From positions 2,418,001 to 2,482,000 of the forward strand of contig NZ_AP028908.1 of the NCBI RefSeq assembly GCF_037076465.1: a stretch of 64,000 nt of DNA. The letters are read 5' to 3'. This document shows positions 10,401-17,984 of the stretch, piece after piece. This DNA is from Pectobacterium araliae (GTDB lineage Bacteria > Pseudomonadota > Gammaproteobacteria > Enterobacterales > Enterobacteriaceae). The notes under the pieces were generated by a model that had not been told where the DNA came from, did no database searches, and saw nothing but the letters and a program-made list of their open reading frames with translations. The position numbers and the translations under genes were made by a program. Numbering within the stretch: the stretch's first letter is position 1; every line of letters begins with the position of its first letter.

Positions 10401-13400
10401 CCGCTCCGTACAGCGTGCCGCGGTTGGTGAGGCTATTGCCGGTTGTCAGTTCAAGACGGTCGAGGCCGTTGATTTTCCCGCTGTTGTCCAGTCTGTCGGC
10501 CTGTGCGGTCAGTTGATGGCTGTTCAGCGTGCCCTGATTGGTTAACGCGTCATCCAGCGTCAGTTGCAACCCGGTCGCGCCGGTGAGGGTGCCTTCGTTG
10601 GTCAGCGTGCGGGCAGCGATATCGGCGTTATCGCTCCACAACGTGCCCTTATTGTGTAATTCGCCGTTTGCCAGCGTCACCTTCAGTGATTTGTCGCCCT
10701 GAATATGGCCGACGTTGGTCAGTTGCTGCGCGTCCAGCGTCAGGCTGTCCGCCTGCCACGCACCCTCGTTGCTCGCCTCGGCCGCGTTCAGCACCGCCAT
10801 GCCCTGCGTGAGCAGCGTGCCGGTTTGCGTATTGGTCAGCGTGTTTTTCGCCGTCAGCGTCAGCGCCGACAGTCCCAGCAGTTGGCCGGCATTCTCGACG
10901 TCATCCGCCGTCAGGGTCAGCGTTTTCGCCTGCCATTGCCCACGATTTTCCAGTCGGTTGGCGGTCAGCGTGCTGTCACCCTGACTCAGCCATTTTCCAC
11001 TGTTACGCGCCGTGGTGTGAATCGCCAATGTCAGCGCATCCACGCCCAGCATCGTGCCCTGATTGTCCAGCACGTTCGCCTGTACCTGCAGATCGCGGCT
11101 TTCCAGTGAACCCCGCTGATCGACCTGATCCGCCTCAAGCTGCACCCGCTGACTGCCGCTCATCAGGCCGCTATTGCGCGCCGTCCCCTGTAGCGTCAGG
11201 TGCAGTACGTCACCGGAGACCTCGCCCTGATTGAACAGGTCAGTCGCCGACAGCCCCAGCGTCGCCCCATAAAGCTGGCTCTGATTGGTCAGGCGGTCAG
11301 CAACGGTCAGTTGCAGCTCATCAATACCGGCAATCTCGCCGCCGTTAAACAGGGTATCGGCCGTAATCGCTGTCCGCTGCCCCAGCAGCGTGCCCTGATT
11401 CTCCAGCGCGTGCCCTTGCAGTTGGATAACGTTCGCCTGCCAGCGCCCGCGGTTGGTGAGCGTCGCTCCGGACCAGTCCAGCGCCCCGTCCGTCTGTAGC
11501 GTCCCGCTGCCCTGATAATTTCCCGCCAGTGACAGCGAGGTGACGGCCAGCACGGTTCCGGCATTCTCAACCGTCTCGCCGATAAGGGTTGCCGCGCCGT
11601 TACTGGCGAGTGAGCCCTGATGGGTTATCTGCGTCGCGCGTAGTTGCGTGTCGCCTCCAGACACCAGCGTACCGTGGTTGTCCAGAACACCGTCTGTTGC
11701 TCCGCCGCTATGGCGTGAGGATGACACGTTGAGTTGCTGAATATCTGCCGCCAGCGACAAGGCCATCGGCAGGAATGCGCGCTGACGATCGGCACTCACA
11801 GGCACGACCGTGATGTCGATATCGCCTTCGGCCTGAACCCGTCCCACGTTGGTGAAACGGGCCGCCTGCAGCGTCAGGTTATCTGCCCGCCACTCGCCGT
11901 GGTTCTCTGCCTGAGCGGCCTGTAACACCGCCGCGCCCTGCGTAAACAGTTTCCCGTTTTGTTGATTGATCAGCCCGTTTTGTGCGGTTATGAACAGCGC
12001 GTCAATTCCCAGCAGTTGCCCGGCATTCACGATATCGTCGGCCTGCAGAGTGAGATCCCCCGCCTGCCACTGGCCGCGGTTGTCCACCTGCTGTGCAGTT
12101 ACCACGCTGGCTTTCTGTGTCAGCAAACTACCGTCATTGGACAGATTACCGGCAATCGACAACGTCAACGCATCCACACCCAGCATCTTGCCCTGATTGA
12201 CCAACGAGGCGGCGTCCAGCGTGACGTTTTTCCCCTCCAGCGTGCCATTCTCGCTCTGGTTAACGTCGCCTGCCGTCACCGCCAGCGTGTTGCTGGCGCT
12301 GATCACCCCCGCATTTTTCAACTGACCAGTGAGCGTGAGCTGCAAAGCGTCCGTCCCAACTATGCCCCCCCGATTATCGAGATCGGTTGCCGTGACACCC
12401 AGCGCACGACTGCGCAACGCACCGGAATTGTAGAGGTTGTCGCCGAGCGACAGCGTTAGCGTATCGACACCGGTGATGTCGCCGTGGTTAAACAGATGAT
12501 CCACGGATATAGCGACAGTATTGCCCAGCACCGTCCCCTGATTGGTCAACGTCAGGCCTTGCAGGGATAGCGCCCGGCTTTCCCAGTGCCCGTGATTCAC
12601 CAGCGTGTCGCCGTGCAGCGTCAGCGTACCCGCCGTATTCAGCAGGCCGCGCCCCTGATAGTCGCCGCGCAGCGACAGCCCTGTTGCCGCCACCAGACGG
12701 CCGTCGTTAATCAGCGACGCGCCTGTCAGTTCAGTGCGCCCCAGGCTGGACAGCGTGCCCTGGTTATCCATCAGGCGCGCGAACAACGTGGCGTCCCCGC
12801 CTGTCGTCACGGTGCCACGGTTAACGAATGTGCCCTTGCCGTCAGTGGTGGGCAGCGTCAGAGATAAGGATTCATCCCCCTGGATCTGCCCGTCATTGGT
12901 CAGATTCTCCGCCGCCAACGTCAGGGTTTTCGCCTGCCACTCTCCAGCATTAACGACCTCTTTCGCCGCTAACGTCGCCGCGCCTTGAGACAGCAGCTTA
13001 CCCGCTTGCTGGTTGGTGAGCCCATTTGTGGCCGTCAGCGCCAGCGAGGACACGCCAAGGACTTTTCCCGCGTTATCCAGTTCATTCACCTGCAACGCGA
13101 CATTTTTCGCCTGCAAGGTGCCCTGATTATCAAACCGGTGTGCCGATGTGGTGCTGTCGCCCTCGCTCAGCAACTCCCCCTGATTCGACAGGTTGCCGGT
13201 TATCGCCAGCGTCAGTGCATCGGTGCCGTGAAGCGTGCCCTGATTGTCGAGCTGTGCCGCCTCCGCACGAAGCTGGTTACCTTGCAGCGTGCCGCCGTTA
13301 TCCAGATTGCCGCTCAGGAAGAGCGACAGGTTATTGATACCGCTCATCGTGCCGCTGTTGTTGAGAGATCCACCGTCTGCCGTCAGGGTTAACGCCTGCA

Positions 13401-15933
13401 GCGAGCCCCGGTTCTCGGCCTTCGCGGCTTGAAGGCGCAGCGCCTCCCCGCTGAGCCAGTCGCCGCTATTGGTAAAGGTATCAGCGACAGTCAGGTTCAC
13501 CGCGCTGAGCGCCTGTGCCTGCCCGCTACTGGTGAAGGTAGTCGCCTGAATAGCCAGTGCCTGGCCCTGCAACGCCCCGGCATTGCTGGCAGCCTCGCTG
13601 TGAATCGTCCAGTTCCCGGTGGCCAGCAGGCTGCCGCGGTTGTCCAGTTGCGCAGCGGTAATCTGTCCATCGCCGGTAAGGCTGGTTTTGCCCGCATTAA
13701 GCCAGCGCTCGGCATTGATCAGGAACTGCTGCGCCTGAATCGCGCCATCGGTCTCCACCTGCCCCGCGTTCACCGTCAGGTCGGTGCCCGCCAGCAGCGT
13801 GCCGCGAGCGGATTGCGTCAGTGAACGCGTGGCGTCAAGCTGCAGCACGTTGTCGGCCTGCAGCGTGCCCTGATTGGCGAGCGTGCCAGTATGCAACTGT
13901 AATACGGGGGCAGTAATCGTACCGTCATTGCTGAGACGGTCAGCAGTAACCTGCAGGGCGTTACCGGACTGCATCAGGCCGCGGTTATCCAGCGTGCCGC
14001 CCAGTGTCAACGCCAGTTTTTCACCCGCGCTGAGCGTGCCGCTGTTCACCAGACTGCCACCGTGCAGCGCCAGCATCTGTTGTGCGTTGATAACGCCGTG
14101 GTTTTCTGTCGTCTGGCTGGTCAGGTCAAGTGCGTTTGCCGTGACTTCGCCCTGACTGGTGAACCGGGTGGCCTGCGCAGTCAGCGTCGCAGCCTTCAAT
14201 GTGCCACCGTTGGTGAGATGGTCGGCCAGCAAAAACAGCTGATTATCCGTCAGAATGTTGCCCTGATTGTTCAGCACCGTTTGCAGTTCAAGTTTCACTT
14301 CATTCTGGGCGCTGAGTAATCCGCTGTTGTCCAGACGCTGCGCGTTAACCGTCAACCGTTCGGCCGCCGCCAGCGTACCACTGTTCGTCAACGCGTTGCC
14401 GCTGAACGTCAGCCCCTGCAGCGCGGCGATATCGCCGCGGTTGTCCAGCGCATCCAGCGTCAGCGTGAGGCTCTTCCCTGCCAGCGTGCCGCGCTGCACC
14501 AGACGTCCGCCGTCAACGGCCAGCGCATTACCGGCGGTCAGGTTACCCTGCCAGTCGCTCTGCTGTTTGACGCGCACGGAGGCCTTGTTCTTCGCCTGAA
14601 ATTGCGCGCTGCCGATGCTGTTAAGCGTAGTGGCCTCCAGTCGCACCTCTTCGGCGCCCGCGCTGCCTGCCAGCGACATGGTGTCCCCGCGCATATCAAG
14701 CACCCCATCCGCTTTGACGCCGCTTTGCGCATCCTGCTGCAGCGATTGCCCTGCATCGATCGTCATTTTGCCAGCGGCAAGCTGGGTAGCAGCAAGCGTG
14801 ACGCCGTCACTTTTTATCGATAGTTGATTCGCTGACTTGACCTTACCCTGTGCATCGACGCCCGCACTGATGACGCTGTTTTGCGCTTTCAGTCCGCCCC
14901 CCGATGCCAGCTCGATGTTTTGTCCAGCACGCAGCGTCGCGTCCTGCAGCGTGATGTCTTGTCTGGCTTTCAGCGTCAGGGCCTCTCCCGCCTGCTGTTT
15001 GCCCTGCAGCGCCAGCATGTCTGCATCGACCTGAATAGTACCCTGCGCCACTGCATCGCCGAGGCTGAGTTTACCGTTCGCCGACAGCGTGATATCGCCG
15101 CTGCGCGCGCTCAGATTACCGACGTTAACGCCCACACCTTTATCACTGGAAATCAGTTTGATGCGGTTGGTGTACATGCCACCCAGCGCGCTCGTATCCA
15201 GCGCGACTTTTACATTACTGCCAGCCACGCCGCTGTCCGCCGCCTGCGCCGTCACCTTGCCCGTCGCGTCAACCTGATTAGCACCCAGCACAATCCGGGT
15301 CTCGTTGGCATTCAGCCCGGCATCAATCTGTGCGGTGCGGGCTATCAGGCTGAGGTAGTCGCTCTTGCTCGCATCCAGCCCCTGCCCGGTCAGCGTGATA
15401 TCGCCGCGCTTCACGTCGATATGTTGCAGGTTCCCCTGCGCGTCCATCTGCGGTTTTCCGGTGGTCAACGTCACCTGCGGGGTGTTGATAAAGCCGCAGC
15501 CGTCGCAGGTAATGCCGTTCGGGTTGGCAACAATCACGCTGGCCTGCTTGCCACCCACTTCAAGGTAGCCCGCCAGCGTACTGCGGTTGGTGGAGACCAC
15601 TTCATTGATAATGGCGTCGGCGGCTTTGCCCTTCAGATTGGGGTTGTTCTGGATAAGCCCGCCGAGCTGGGTAGAATTGAGCTGTTCCGTGCCGTTATTC
15701 AGGATCAGGCCGGGTTTGTCGACGTTAAAATCGTGGTACTGGTTGTGGGAGATCCCCGCGCTGTTTGGCGTGGCGATATTGATGACCGGGACGCCGTTGC
15801 CGGCCTGATCCAGCGCGGTATTGCCCGTCGCAACCTGCACGCCCGCGGCCATCGCTGGCAGCAGCGGCTGAAACGCAATCAGGTAGATCAGCGTATACGC
15901 CAGCAGGCGCTGTGTGGTTTTTACTGGTTTCAT
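493..15933 (-). CDS. cdiA: CdiA/HecA-type filamentous hemagglutinin exoprotein, 5146 aa
   Basis: A giant two-partner-secreted adhesin/toxin carrier. A signal peptide spans about residues 1-30 (hydrophobic run ending AMA/AG). The TPS secretion domain follows to about 280 with the hallmark NPNG (137-140) and a CDGC pair (143-146). Residues from about 450 to 2900 form a long beta-helix of degenerate repeats of the type LDNQGTL...GVDALTL. A central non-repeat region (about 3050-3600) includes an A+T-rich segment. A second repeat region follows. The pretoxin motif VENN is at 4834-4837 and the variable toxin domain occupies the last 150 or so residues. The start is supported by a GGGGATCAGGG ribosome site. 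cdiB lies 50 bp upstream and the immunity gene abuts the stop, so this is a cdiBAI-type operon. At 5146 aa it is larger than E. coli CdiA (about 3100-3300 aa). The frame is intact. Confidence 0.93.
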   Translation of the reverse strand: MKPVKTTQRLLAYTLIYLIAFQPLLPAMAAGVQVATGNTALDQAGNGVPVINIATPNSAGISHNQYHDFNVDKPGLILNNGTEQLNSTQLGGLIQNNPNLKGKAADAIINEVVSTNRSTLAGYLEVGGKQASVIVANPNGITCDGCGFINTPQVTLTTGKPQMDAQGNLQHIDVKRGDITLTGQGLDASKSDYLSLIARTAQIDAGLNANETRIVLGANQVDATGKVTAQAADSGVAGSNVKVALDTSALGGMYTNRIKLISSDKGVGVNVGNLSARSGDITLSANGKLSLGDAVAQGTIQVDADMLALQGKQQAGEALTLKARQDITLQDATLRAGQNIELASGGGLKAQNSVISAGVDAQGKVKSANQLSIKSDGVTLAATQLAAGKMTIDAGQSLQQDAQSGVKADGVLDMRGDTMSLAGSAGAEEVRLEATTLNSIGSAQFQAKNKASVRVKQQSDWQGNLTAGNALAVDGGRLVQRGTLAGKSLTLTLDALDNRGDIAALQGLTFSGNALTNSGTLAAAERLTVNAQRLDNSGLLSAQNEVKLELQTVLNNQGNILTDNQLFLLADHLTNGGTLKAATLTAQATRFTSQGEVTANALDLTSQTTENHGVINAQQMLALHGGSLVNSGTLSAGEKLALTLGGTLDNRGLMQSGNALQVTADRLSNDGTITAPVLQLHTGTLANQGTLQADNVLQLDATRSLTQSARGTLLAGTDLTVNAGQVETDGAIQAQQFLINAERWLNAGKTSLTGDGQITAAQLDNRGSLLATGNWTIHSEAASNAGALQGQALAIQATTFTSSGQAQALSAVNLTVADTFTNSGDWLSGEALRLQAAKAENRGSLQALTLTADGGSLNNSGTMSGINNLSLFLSGNLDNGGTLQGNQLRAEAAQLDNQGTLHGTDALTLAITGNLSNQGELLSEGDSTTSAHRFDNQGTLQAKNVALQVNELDNAGKVLGVSSLALTATNGLTNQQAGKLLSQGAATLAAKEVVNAGEWQAKTLTLAAENLTNDGQIQGDESLSLTLPTTDGKGTFVNRGTVTTGGDATLFARLMDNQGTLSSLGRTELTGASLINDGRLVAATGLSLRGDYQGRGLLNTAGTLTLHGDTLVNHGHWESRALSLQGLTLTNQGTVLGNTVAISVDHLFNHGDITGVDTLTLSLGDNLYNSGALRSRALGVTATDLDNRGGIVGTDALQLTLTGQLKNAGVISASNTLAVTAGDVNQSENGTLEGKNVTLDAASLVNQGKMLGVDALTLSIAGNLSNDGSLLTQKASVVTAQQVDNRGQWQAGDLTLQADDIVNAGQLLGIDALFITAQNGLINQQNGKLFTQGAAVLQAAQAENHGEWRADNLTLQAARFTNVGRVQAEGDIDITVVPVSADRQRAFLPMALSLAADIQQLNVSSSRHSGGATDGVLDNHGTLVSGGDTQLRATQITHQGSLASNGAATLIGETVENAGTVLAVTSLSLAGNYQGSGTLQTDGALDWSGATLTNRGRWQANVIQLQGHALENQGTLLGQRTAITADTLFNGGEIAGIDELQLTVADRLTNQSQLYGATLGLSATDLFNQGEVSGDVLHLTLQGTARNSGLMSGSQRVQLEADQVDQRGSLESRDLQVQANVLDNQGTMLGVDALTLAIHTTARNSGKWLSQGDSTLTANRLENRGQWQAKTLTLTADDVENAGQLLGLSALTLTAKNTLTNTQTGTLLTQGMAVLNAAEASNEGAWQADSLTLDAQQLTNVGHIQGDKSLKVTLANGELHNKGTLWSDNADIAARTLTNEGTLTGATGLQLTLDDALTNQGTLNSHQLTAQADRLDNSGKINGLDRLELTTGNSLTNRGTLYGAAVTLNASDLTNHGTITGVDSLNLNLNGALNNTRDISSTALTLKAKDVFNQGILTGVNGLTLDLDNHLDNQGALNSQTLTITADEVTNGGQLNGTRDLQLTLDGTLTNTGDLTSQRTGITAEDVLNHGQIQGSDDLQLNVRDKLDNRGLISGSTTLGVVANHIDQQGTLEALELKVDADTLNNQGKMLGVDALTLAIAGTARNQGKWLSQGSSTLTADQVENHGQWQAGDITLQAAGLTNSGQIFGIHALALAATNDLNNQKNGKLLSQGLAALRAANVINDGDVQADRLTFDAQQLTNRGRMQGDKGLTITLDRANPTSRLTNQGTLLSGGDSWLSASLLDNQGTVSGVGKLTLDSGAINNAGSVIADGALTLNGDYQGAGLLHTADTLTLRGNQLRNNGRWESRTLALNGGAFDNTGTVIGERSITLELRDGLTVGGTGQLLTNGALQAQAGDVINDGFWQGNTLTLAANTLTNGGSLLGQDGMRLDLLNTYQGSAQSRLLSDGDALITADRLTQSGEIVAGTLNLTTGTLDNGGRVLGSNGLTVTNRDELINRAGAELLTNGSGRLDSGTLSNAGALQAGDLQLRAREMDNQGRIQGTDALRLLDVLRYVGDKSSQLLSKGAATLRAKQTDNAGLWQAGTLTLHGDTFDNRGTVAGLNSLSLNGDQLRNQGDLFSQGAVTLTGTTLENSGTLTGVGGFTLQLTDRVDNLATGRLLSGGVGVLTTGVLSNQGLWQSDDLRLTARDLDQQGNLLGVQRGTLQLTGAYQGAQGSQLVSGGELNLTAHDITNRGQVQGSTLTLDADALTNHGILRGDRALNATVAGQFTNAPQARLSSDGTLSVQAAALNNQGDIKAATTTLTGNTLTNSGTVQGTAALQLDGKNKIVNQQAGQLLSDGTTTLNAAAVDNHGWLQGRGLAVNTEQFTQQGSLMAQDKLTLKIPQWVNNGLVQAGELEIIADELDNHGTLLGLTQLALQTQRLINRQGAKLYSAQDLRLKTHELQQDGQLVALGNLTAELTGPLTFTQTMAAGQQLALNVAGDLDQRGTLQGQSVQLTSTGTLTNQGRILAGGGESRISAKDIVQLEAGSVQAGGNLTLVSDKTLNNKGLIGTTGDLLVQAGSVLHNSSMLYAGGNMRLLSDSLTNVFGTILAGNSLWVQRDAQGNASTSLLNSSGTIETQSGDITINTGTLTNQREGLVVTETELGIDKKPSWLGATRVNIPTSWFKNSDYGIYTTVTTVRHGSGGGGGGDGEGGRESTSYSYEYAPYESAIIQKILTNSKDIKINTEGDAGKISSGNNVLINVDKLENRASQLFSKNDFLLKGNRLNNQSYQSGVLNEYLTYRYAGGKNLTQKNNTPRSSDIYVSPYISYVLDDSPTYEKTVGESYNALIQAGGTITADFKQDISNTTLQPGSGGFMPAATKPVLDAITTLSPLQKQTTRQLTSQDSSFDAGTVDVTKTNSGQAALSGNAAGVAAAGKAVALTQQAGTALQAGTQAENITAVIAAPTTTGPLTLNTGDAVVLAPSASGHVSNPDAVALTSTGQRPDGGKSLTPINVDNTATGVTIAGTVDSPATLTTPGMAAIDAPKPTVSADTLPGGATPSAPQPLSATDLLNAIGNGLQNLSTNPLADYPLPTSNNGLLVVDPNADSRYLIHTNPKLEQLGQVDNALFSDLQTLLGQQPSTVVPVETRSQWTQADKVLGSSYLLDKLNLDADHDYRFLGDAEFDIRYISQAVLKQSGQRHLNGTGSDLEQMQKLLDNAAAAQKGMNLQLGVSLTPDQVANLSQSMVWWENIEVNGQTVLAPKLYLAQADKSNLQGSAIVANKVELNAGGSVTNSGTLNAVELLAIASGDKIDNHEGGLIKSDGGLNLVALNNITNSGSRIEGNTLQLASINGDIINRTESRNFQTAQPTASRSGTGSLVFTELGKTAEIVAGNSLTLSAGKDIRNVAATLNAGQDMALNAKGNVAIETLTLTNNRVDIGWGSSNTALNTAVQGSTVNAGGALSAVAGQDIQIDASSLSGGTALTLAAGNDIRLTAQDTLKETLYQGGSTAQRRTQDVANSQLLSGGDLNLVAGRDVLSDAASLNAKGNATLAAGRDLNLLSETEETYSGNWWNRHADWQQNITQQSTELTTGKGLNLQAGRDINLQAAQGVASGAVTVQAGNNINLLSATETQHTFFEETKVKKKAFSKTVTHTLRETLQTDEKGSLLSGDSVTMAANQDINLQGSAVVGDKQVTLLANNDVNTAASVENYQNYEEHSKKKSGLFSGGGIGFTIGSTSTSQKLRDQAATQSQSISTLGSTTDSVTVKAGNDVTISGTDMVAGKDIFLQGNNVTLDPGYDTRKQQQEFEQKSAGLTVALSGVVGSALNSAVQSIQAAKSESDSRLALLQGMKAGLSGYQVYQGSQSELNNKGEASFVGVSISLGAQNSRSSQTSEQKQSFGSTLNAAGDIGIESRTGDITVAGSQLKAGGDVMMNAAQDIHLLSARNSEEISGKNSSSGGNIGISLGLSNGSAGLSIFANANAAKGRETGTGNSWSETTVDAGNHVMLKSERDTRLIGAQVNGERIDVDTGRNLLLQSQQDSERYDSKQVSGSAGGSFTWGGGSGSGYISLSKDKIHSNYDSVQQQAGLFAGKDGFGIKTGEHTQLDAAVIGSTANAEKNRLETGTLGWNGLDNKAEFKVEHSGAGFSASPSMSGSLLSTLAMNVPSALMSLGNSGNAASNTYAAVSDGTLLLRDTAKQVQDIATLSRDVEHANNALSPIFNKEKEQKRLKQAQLIGEIGAQVMDIVRTEGELKAQKAAEAKGDAKVNRPQDGDSAQEWEDYKKALTESPTYKAEMQKYGTGSDFQRAAQAATAAIQALAGGDIQKAIASGASPYLAQLVKDVTIPKDESKITASDIAANAMAHAVVGAVVAQLSGQDAAAGAIGASSGELIARAIMADQYPGKTANDLTEEEKQSVSALSTLASGLVSGLAGNSTASAASGAQSGRNAVENNFLSAKEAEKKTALERKEKAGTLTQDEAKELADTRQLDKDRDQAIRDICTQGNKSGGACSALVAQAQQALNSYGESAASYRLIFKDLYPEDAANASAILNGLDTGSITRDAAITAIAEANNKDWNEVASQYDRVMQLHGIVSTLAGYYSVNSVSKASEATNTTMSMADRIKANVAESQKARESSNFDIHIAKSDQVQWGYKADEWGMVTLPAGSRVYGGIPGQSSYYTSWNTLLDAGFSRESIFKNLQVSPHPEFGYRPQMGIYEITNDIRIPSGQVMANPLLGPGGATQYFIKDYNSQLKLIDKIDLGK
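6230..6790 (-). other. A+T-rich central segment of cdiA (possible receptor-binding module)
   Basis: Residues about 3049-3235 of CdiA are encoded by DNA that is strikingly A+T-rich compared with the G+C-rich flanks. The segment contains a six-glycine run, many Tyr and Asn residues, and none of the DNQG repeats. It sits where the receptor-binding domain of characterised CdiA proteins lies, between two repeat regions. This suggests a module swapped by recombination. The function is inferred from position and composition. Confidence 0.5.
9813..12210 (-). repeat. higher-order repeats of about 1.1-1.2 kb inside cdiA
   Basis: Near-identical blocks around CCAGCATCTTGCCCTGATTG (plus-strand reading) occur at about 9830-9860, 11036-11066 and 12170-12200. 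Each encodes NQG(K/T)MLGVDALTL. The flanking repeats also recur in the same order (GKWLSQG..., then GQWQAGD..., then AGQLLGI...). Thus long units of about 400 residues appear to have been duplicated on top of the short FHA repeats. Confidence 0.7.
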
Positions 15934-15983
15934 CCCTGATCCCCGATCTTAATGACTAATTATGAACAACAAAAAGTTAAAAA

Positions 15984-17648
15984 CTAAAAAGAAAGCCCAA
16001 CGCGGTAATACGCCACGGCGCTATCCGGCTTTAGCCAGTCGGGATGTGCCAACGGCCAGCCAACCGTGATTTGTTGTGATAGATAGTGGTTTGCGATACC
16101 CACGCCTACCGCCGCTCCCCACAATGTACCCGCTGATTCACTGTCCGCCTGATGCGAGAAGAGGTGTCCGCCGTCGACCGCTGCCGTCAGGGTGACACTG
16201 CCCAATAGCGGCAACTGCGCCGCTCGCCAGTTGACTTCATTGCGCCAGTAGCCGCCGCGATTACCTGAGATATACTGCTCTTTAAAACCGCGCACAGAGG
16301 TTTCCCCGCCCAGCGTGACCTGCTCGCTGCCATACAGGCGCTGCGGTGAATACTGTCCGTAGACGTTGGTGAGGTAATGAAGGTTGTCAGCAATCGGGTA
16401 GTAATAACTGGCCGCCAGCGTCACTTTGTTAAATTCGGCGCGCAGCGCATCATCAGATTTCCCTTCATCGCTTTCAGCGCCGAACCAGCGCGTTCCTCTG
16501 CTGTAAGCCGGGTTGAGCGTCGCCAGCCCGCCCCACAGTTTTTGACTATGATTGATACCGATAATCGCGTTGCTGAGCTTACGGCTGCTGGATTGCAGCA
16601 GGACATCGTTGAGGTAATTTTGCCCGATACGGTGTGACAGACCCGCCGAGAGGCTGGTTTTCATGTCGCCGTTGCGAAACACCACGCGCGACAGCGTGGC
16701 GCGATGCGTCTGACTGTCGCCAGTTGAATGCCAGAGAAAATCCCGGTTGATAAAATCATTGCGATAACGGCTTTGCGAATAGTCGTAGCTGAGCGTCCAA
16801 TAACCATAGGGCAATGACACGCCCGCCTGCAGGCTTTCGACATTGCGGCTATCGCGAAATTCGCTGCTGTGCCCGCCGTTGACAAACCACTGGTCGGCCA
16901 GCCCCAGCACGTTATCCGCCCACAGGCCGCCGCTGAGCTGCCGTTCTCCGGTACTTTTCTGTCCGCTATTATCAAAACCGATATTTGCCGTCAGCGGAAT
17001 TTGCTTTTTACTGGTAAGGTTCACGATGGAATAGCCGGGCTGGCTGCCAGGCTGAATTTCGATGCTTACCTGCTGCGTCGGCATGCGGTTGAGCTGTTCC
17101 ATGCCCTGTTCGATATCCCGGAGATTGAGAATGTCACCTTCCAGCCCCGGAAAAACCTGTTTTAATGCCCACGTCGATTGATTATTAATATTAATAGATT
17201 CGAGGCGGCCTTCCAGAATATCGATCTGCAAGACACCGCCAGAAAGATCTTGCTCAGCAATAAAGGCTCGGCTGGTGATATACCCCCGCTCGATATACCA
17301 ATTACTGACGTCATGAATCAGCTGATTTATATTGTTAACATTAAGACAACGATTAATATAATCTTTATTTAACTTATTTTTATCTTTTTCACGCAGCAGG
17401 GAGCTATTGTGATAATTAATATCCTTAATGAAAAAGCAGTGTTCGGCATCGCTTCCACCAGTTGGATTTATCGTCGTTTGAGGTTGATTTAACTGCAATA
17501 ATTCATCGCGCTGTTGCCGAGACTGATCAATTACCTCGGCCTGCCGCTGCTGAATGTCATTTCTGTCTGCCGGATTAAGCGGCGCGGAAAATACGGTATA
17601 AGAAAATAGCGCAGGCATGATAACGATCAGCCTGAAAAAACCACGCAT
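15984..17648 (-). CDS. cdiB: CdiB/HecB outer-membrane TPS transporter, 554 aa
   Basis: The TpsB-family pore exports the CdiA protein across the outer membrane. A signal peptide ends near residue 21 (TVFSA/PLNP). A plug-helix-like charged region follows (RNDIQQRQAEVIDQSRQQRD). Two POTRA-like domains occupy about 70-220. A 16-strand-type barrel makes up the rest, with the ShlB/FhaC hallmark VRGFKEQYISGNRGGYWRNE near 440-460. It ends in the terminal Phe expected for BAM-assembled barrels (RVGLSF). The length matches the family (about 550-590 aa). It is the first gene of the operon, 50 bp from cdiA. The upstream 190 bp are A+T-rich and likely hold the promoter. A curious detail: the sequence just before this start (AGGGATGAAGCC) nearly repeats the ribosome-site/start region of cdiA (AGGGATGAAACC). 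Confidence 0.92.
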   Translation of the reverse strand: MRGFFRLIVIMPALFSYTVFSAPLNPADRNDIQQRQAEVIDQSRQQRDELLQLNQPQTTINPTGGSDAEHCFFIKDINYHNSSLLREKDKNKLNKDYINRCLNVNNINQLIHDVSNWYIERGYITSRAFIAEQDLSGGVLQIDILEGRLESININNQSTWALKQVFPGLEGDILNLRDIEQGMEQLNRMPTQQVSIEIQPGSQPGYSIVNLTSKKQIPLTANIGFDNSGQKSTGERQLSGGLWADNVLGLADQWFVNGGHSSEFRDSRNVESLQAGVSLPYGYWTLSYDYSQSRYRNDFINRDFLWHSTGDSQTHRATLSRVVFRNGDMKTSLSAGLSHRIGQNYLNDVLLQSSSRKLSNAIIGINHSQKLWGGLATLNPAYSRGTRWFGAESDEGKSDDALRAEFNKVTLAASYYYPIADNLHYLTNVYGQYSPQRLYGSEQVTLGGETSVRGFKEQYISGNRGGYWRNEVNWRAAQLPLLGSVTLTAAVDGGHLFSHQADSESAGTLWGAAVGVGIANHYLSQQITVGWPLAHPDWLKPDSAVAYYRVGLSF

Positions 17649-17881
17649 GGCTTCATCCCTGATGATAATAATTTTTTCGGCATAGTAGAACCGTTAATTA
17701 CCCAGCTCAATATGTCAGGTAATATATAATTTTATGACAATGGGTTTGCGTTAAGTCGCGATAAAATGCTTCCTTAACCAATAATTTTAGGTTGGTTACA
17801 CCTCGTCATACAATACTGCGTATTTCATGACCTTTTCTTGTCGATTCTTCACCCGAGGGATATCTCACCCCATAGCATCGT

Positions 17882-17891
17882 TGATGCATCA
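17882..17891. promoter_or_regulatory. TGATGCATCA palindrome, candidate GntR operator (copy 1)
   Basis: A perfect 10-bp palindrome lies within the longer shared string TTGATGCATCATA. It is 94 bp upstream of the gntR GTG start and 234 bp upstream of cdiB. Identical copies occur at 31226 and 34985, both in front of catabolic operons. FadR-type regulators bind short palindromes of this size and commonly autoregulate. No other perfect copy was seen in the window. Confidence 0.6.
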
Positions 17892-17984
17892 TATTGTATA
17901 TTAACGCCTCATCGCCGCGGGTCATTGCGGTATCACCCCACATCTCTATCTCATCACGTTGCGCAGCGCTTCTCTGGGGGAACA

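Noticed and set aside
8000..14500. Regularly spaced short repeats that could be mistaken for a CRISPR-like or tandem non-coding array
   Set aside because: The repeats are degenerate and coding: they translate to the 20-residue hemagglutinin repeats in a single uninterrupted frame.
14881..15939. 352-codon plus-strand ORF and many other long plus-strand frames opposite cdiA
   Set aside because: They are antisense shadows caused by the repetitive, G+C-rich coding sequence of cdiA; they lack ribosome sites and family motifs and are Arg-rich as such shadows usually are.
17838..17984. 49-codon N-terminal extension of the GntR regulator
   Set aside because: It has no family similarity and would cover the TGATGCATCA palindrome; the GTG at 17985 has a better ribosome site.
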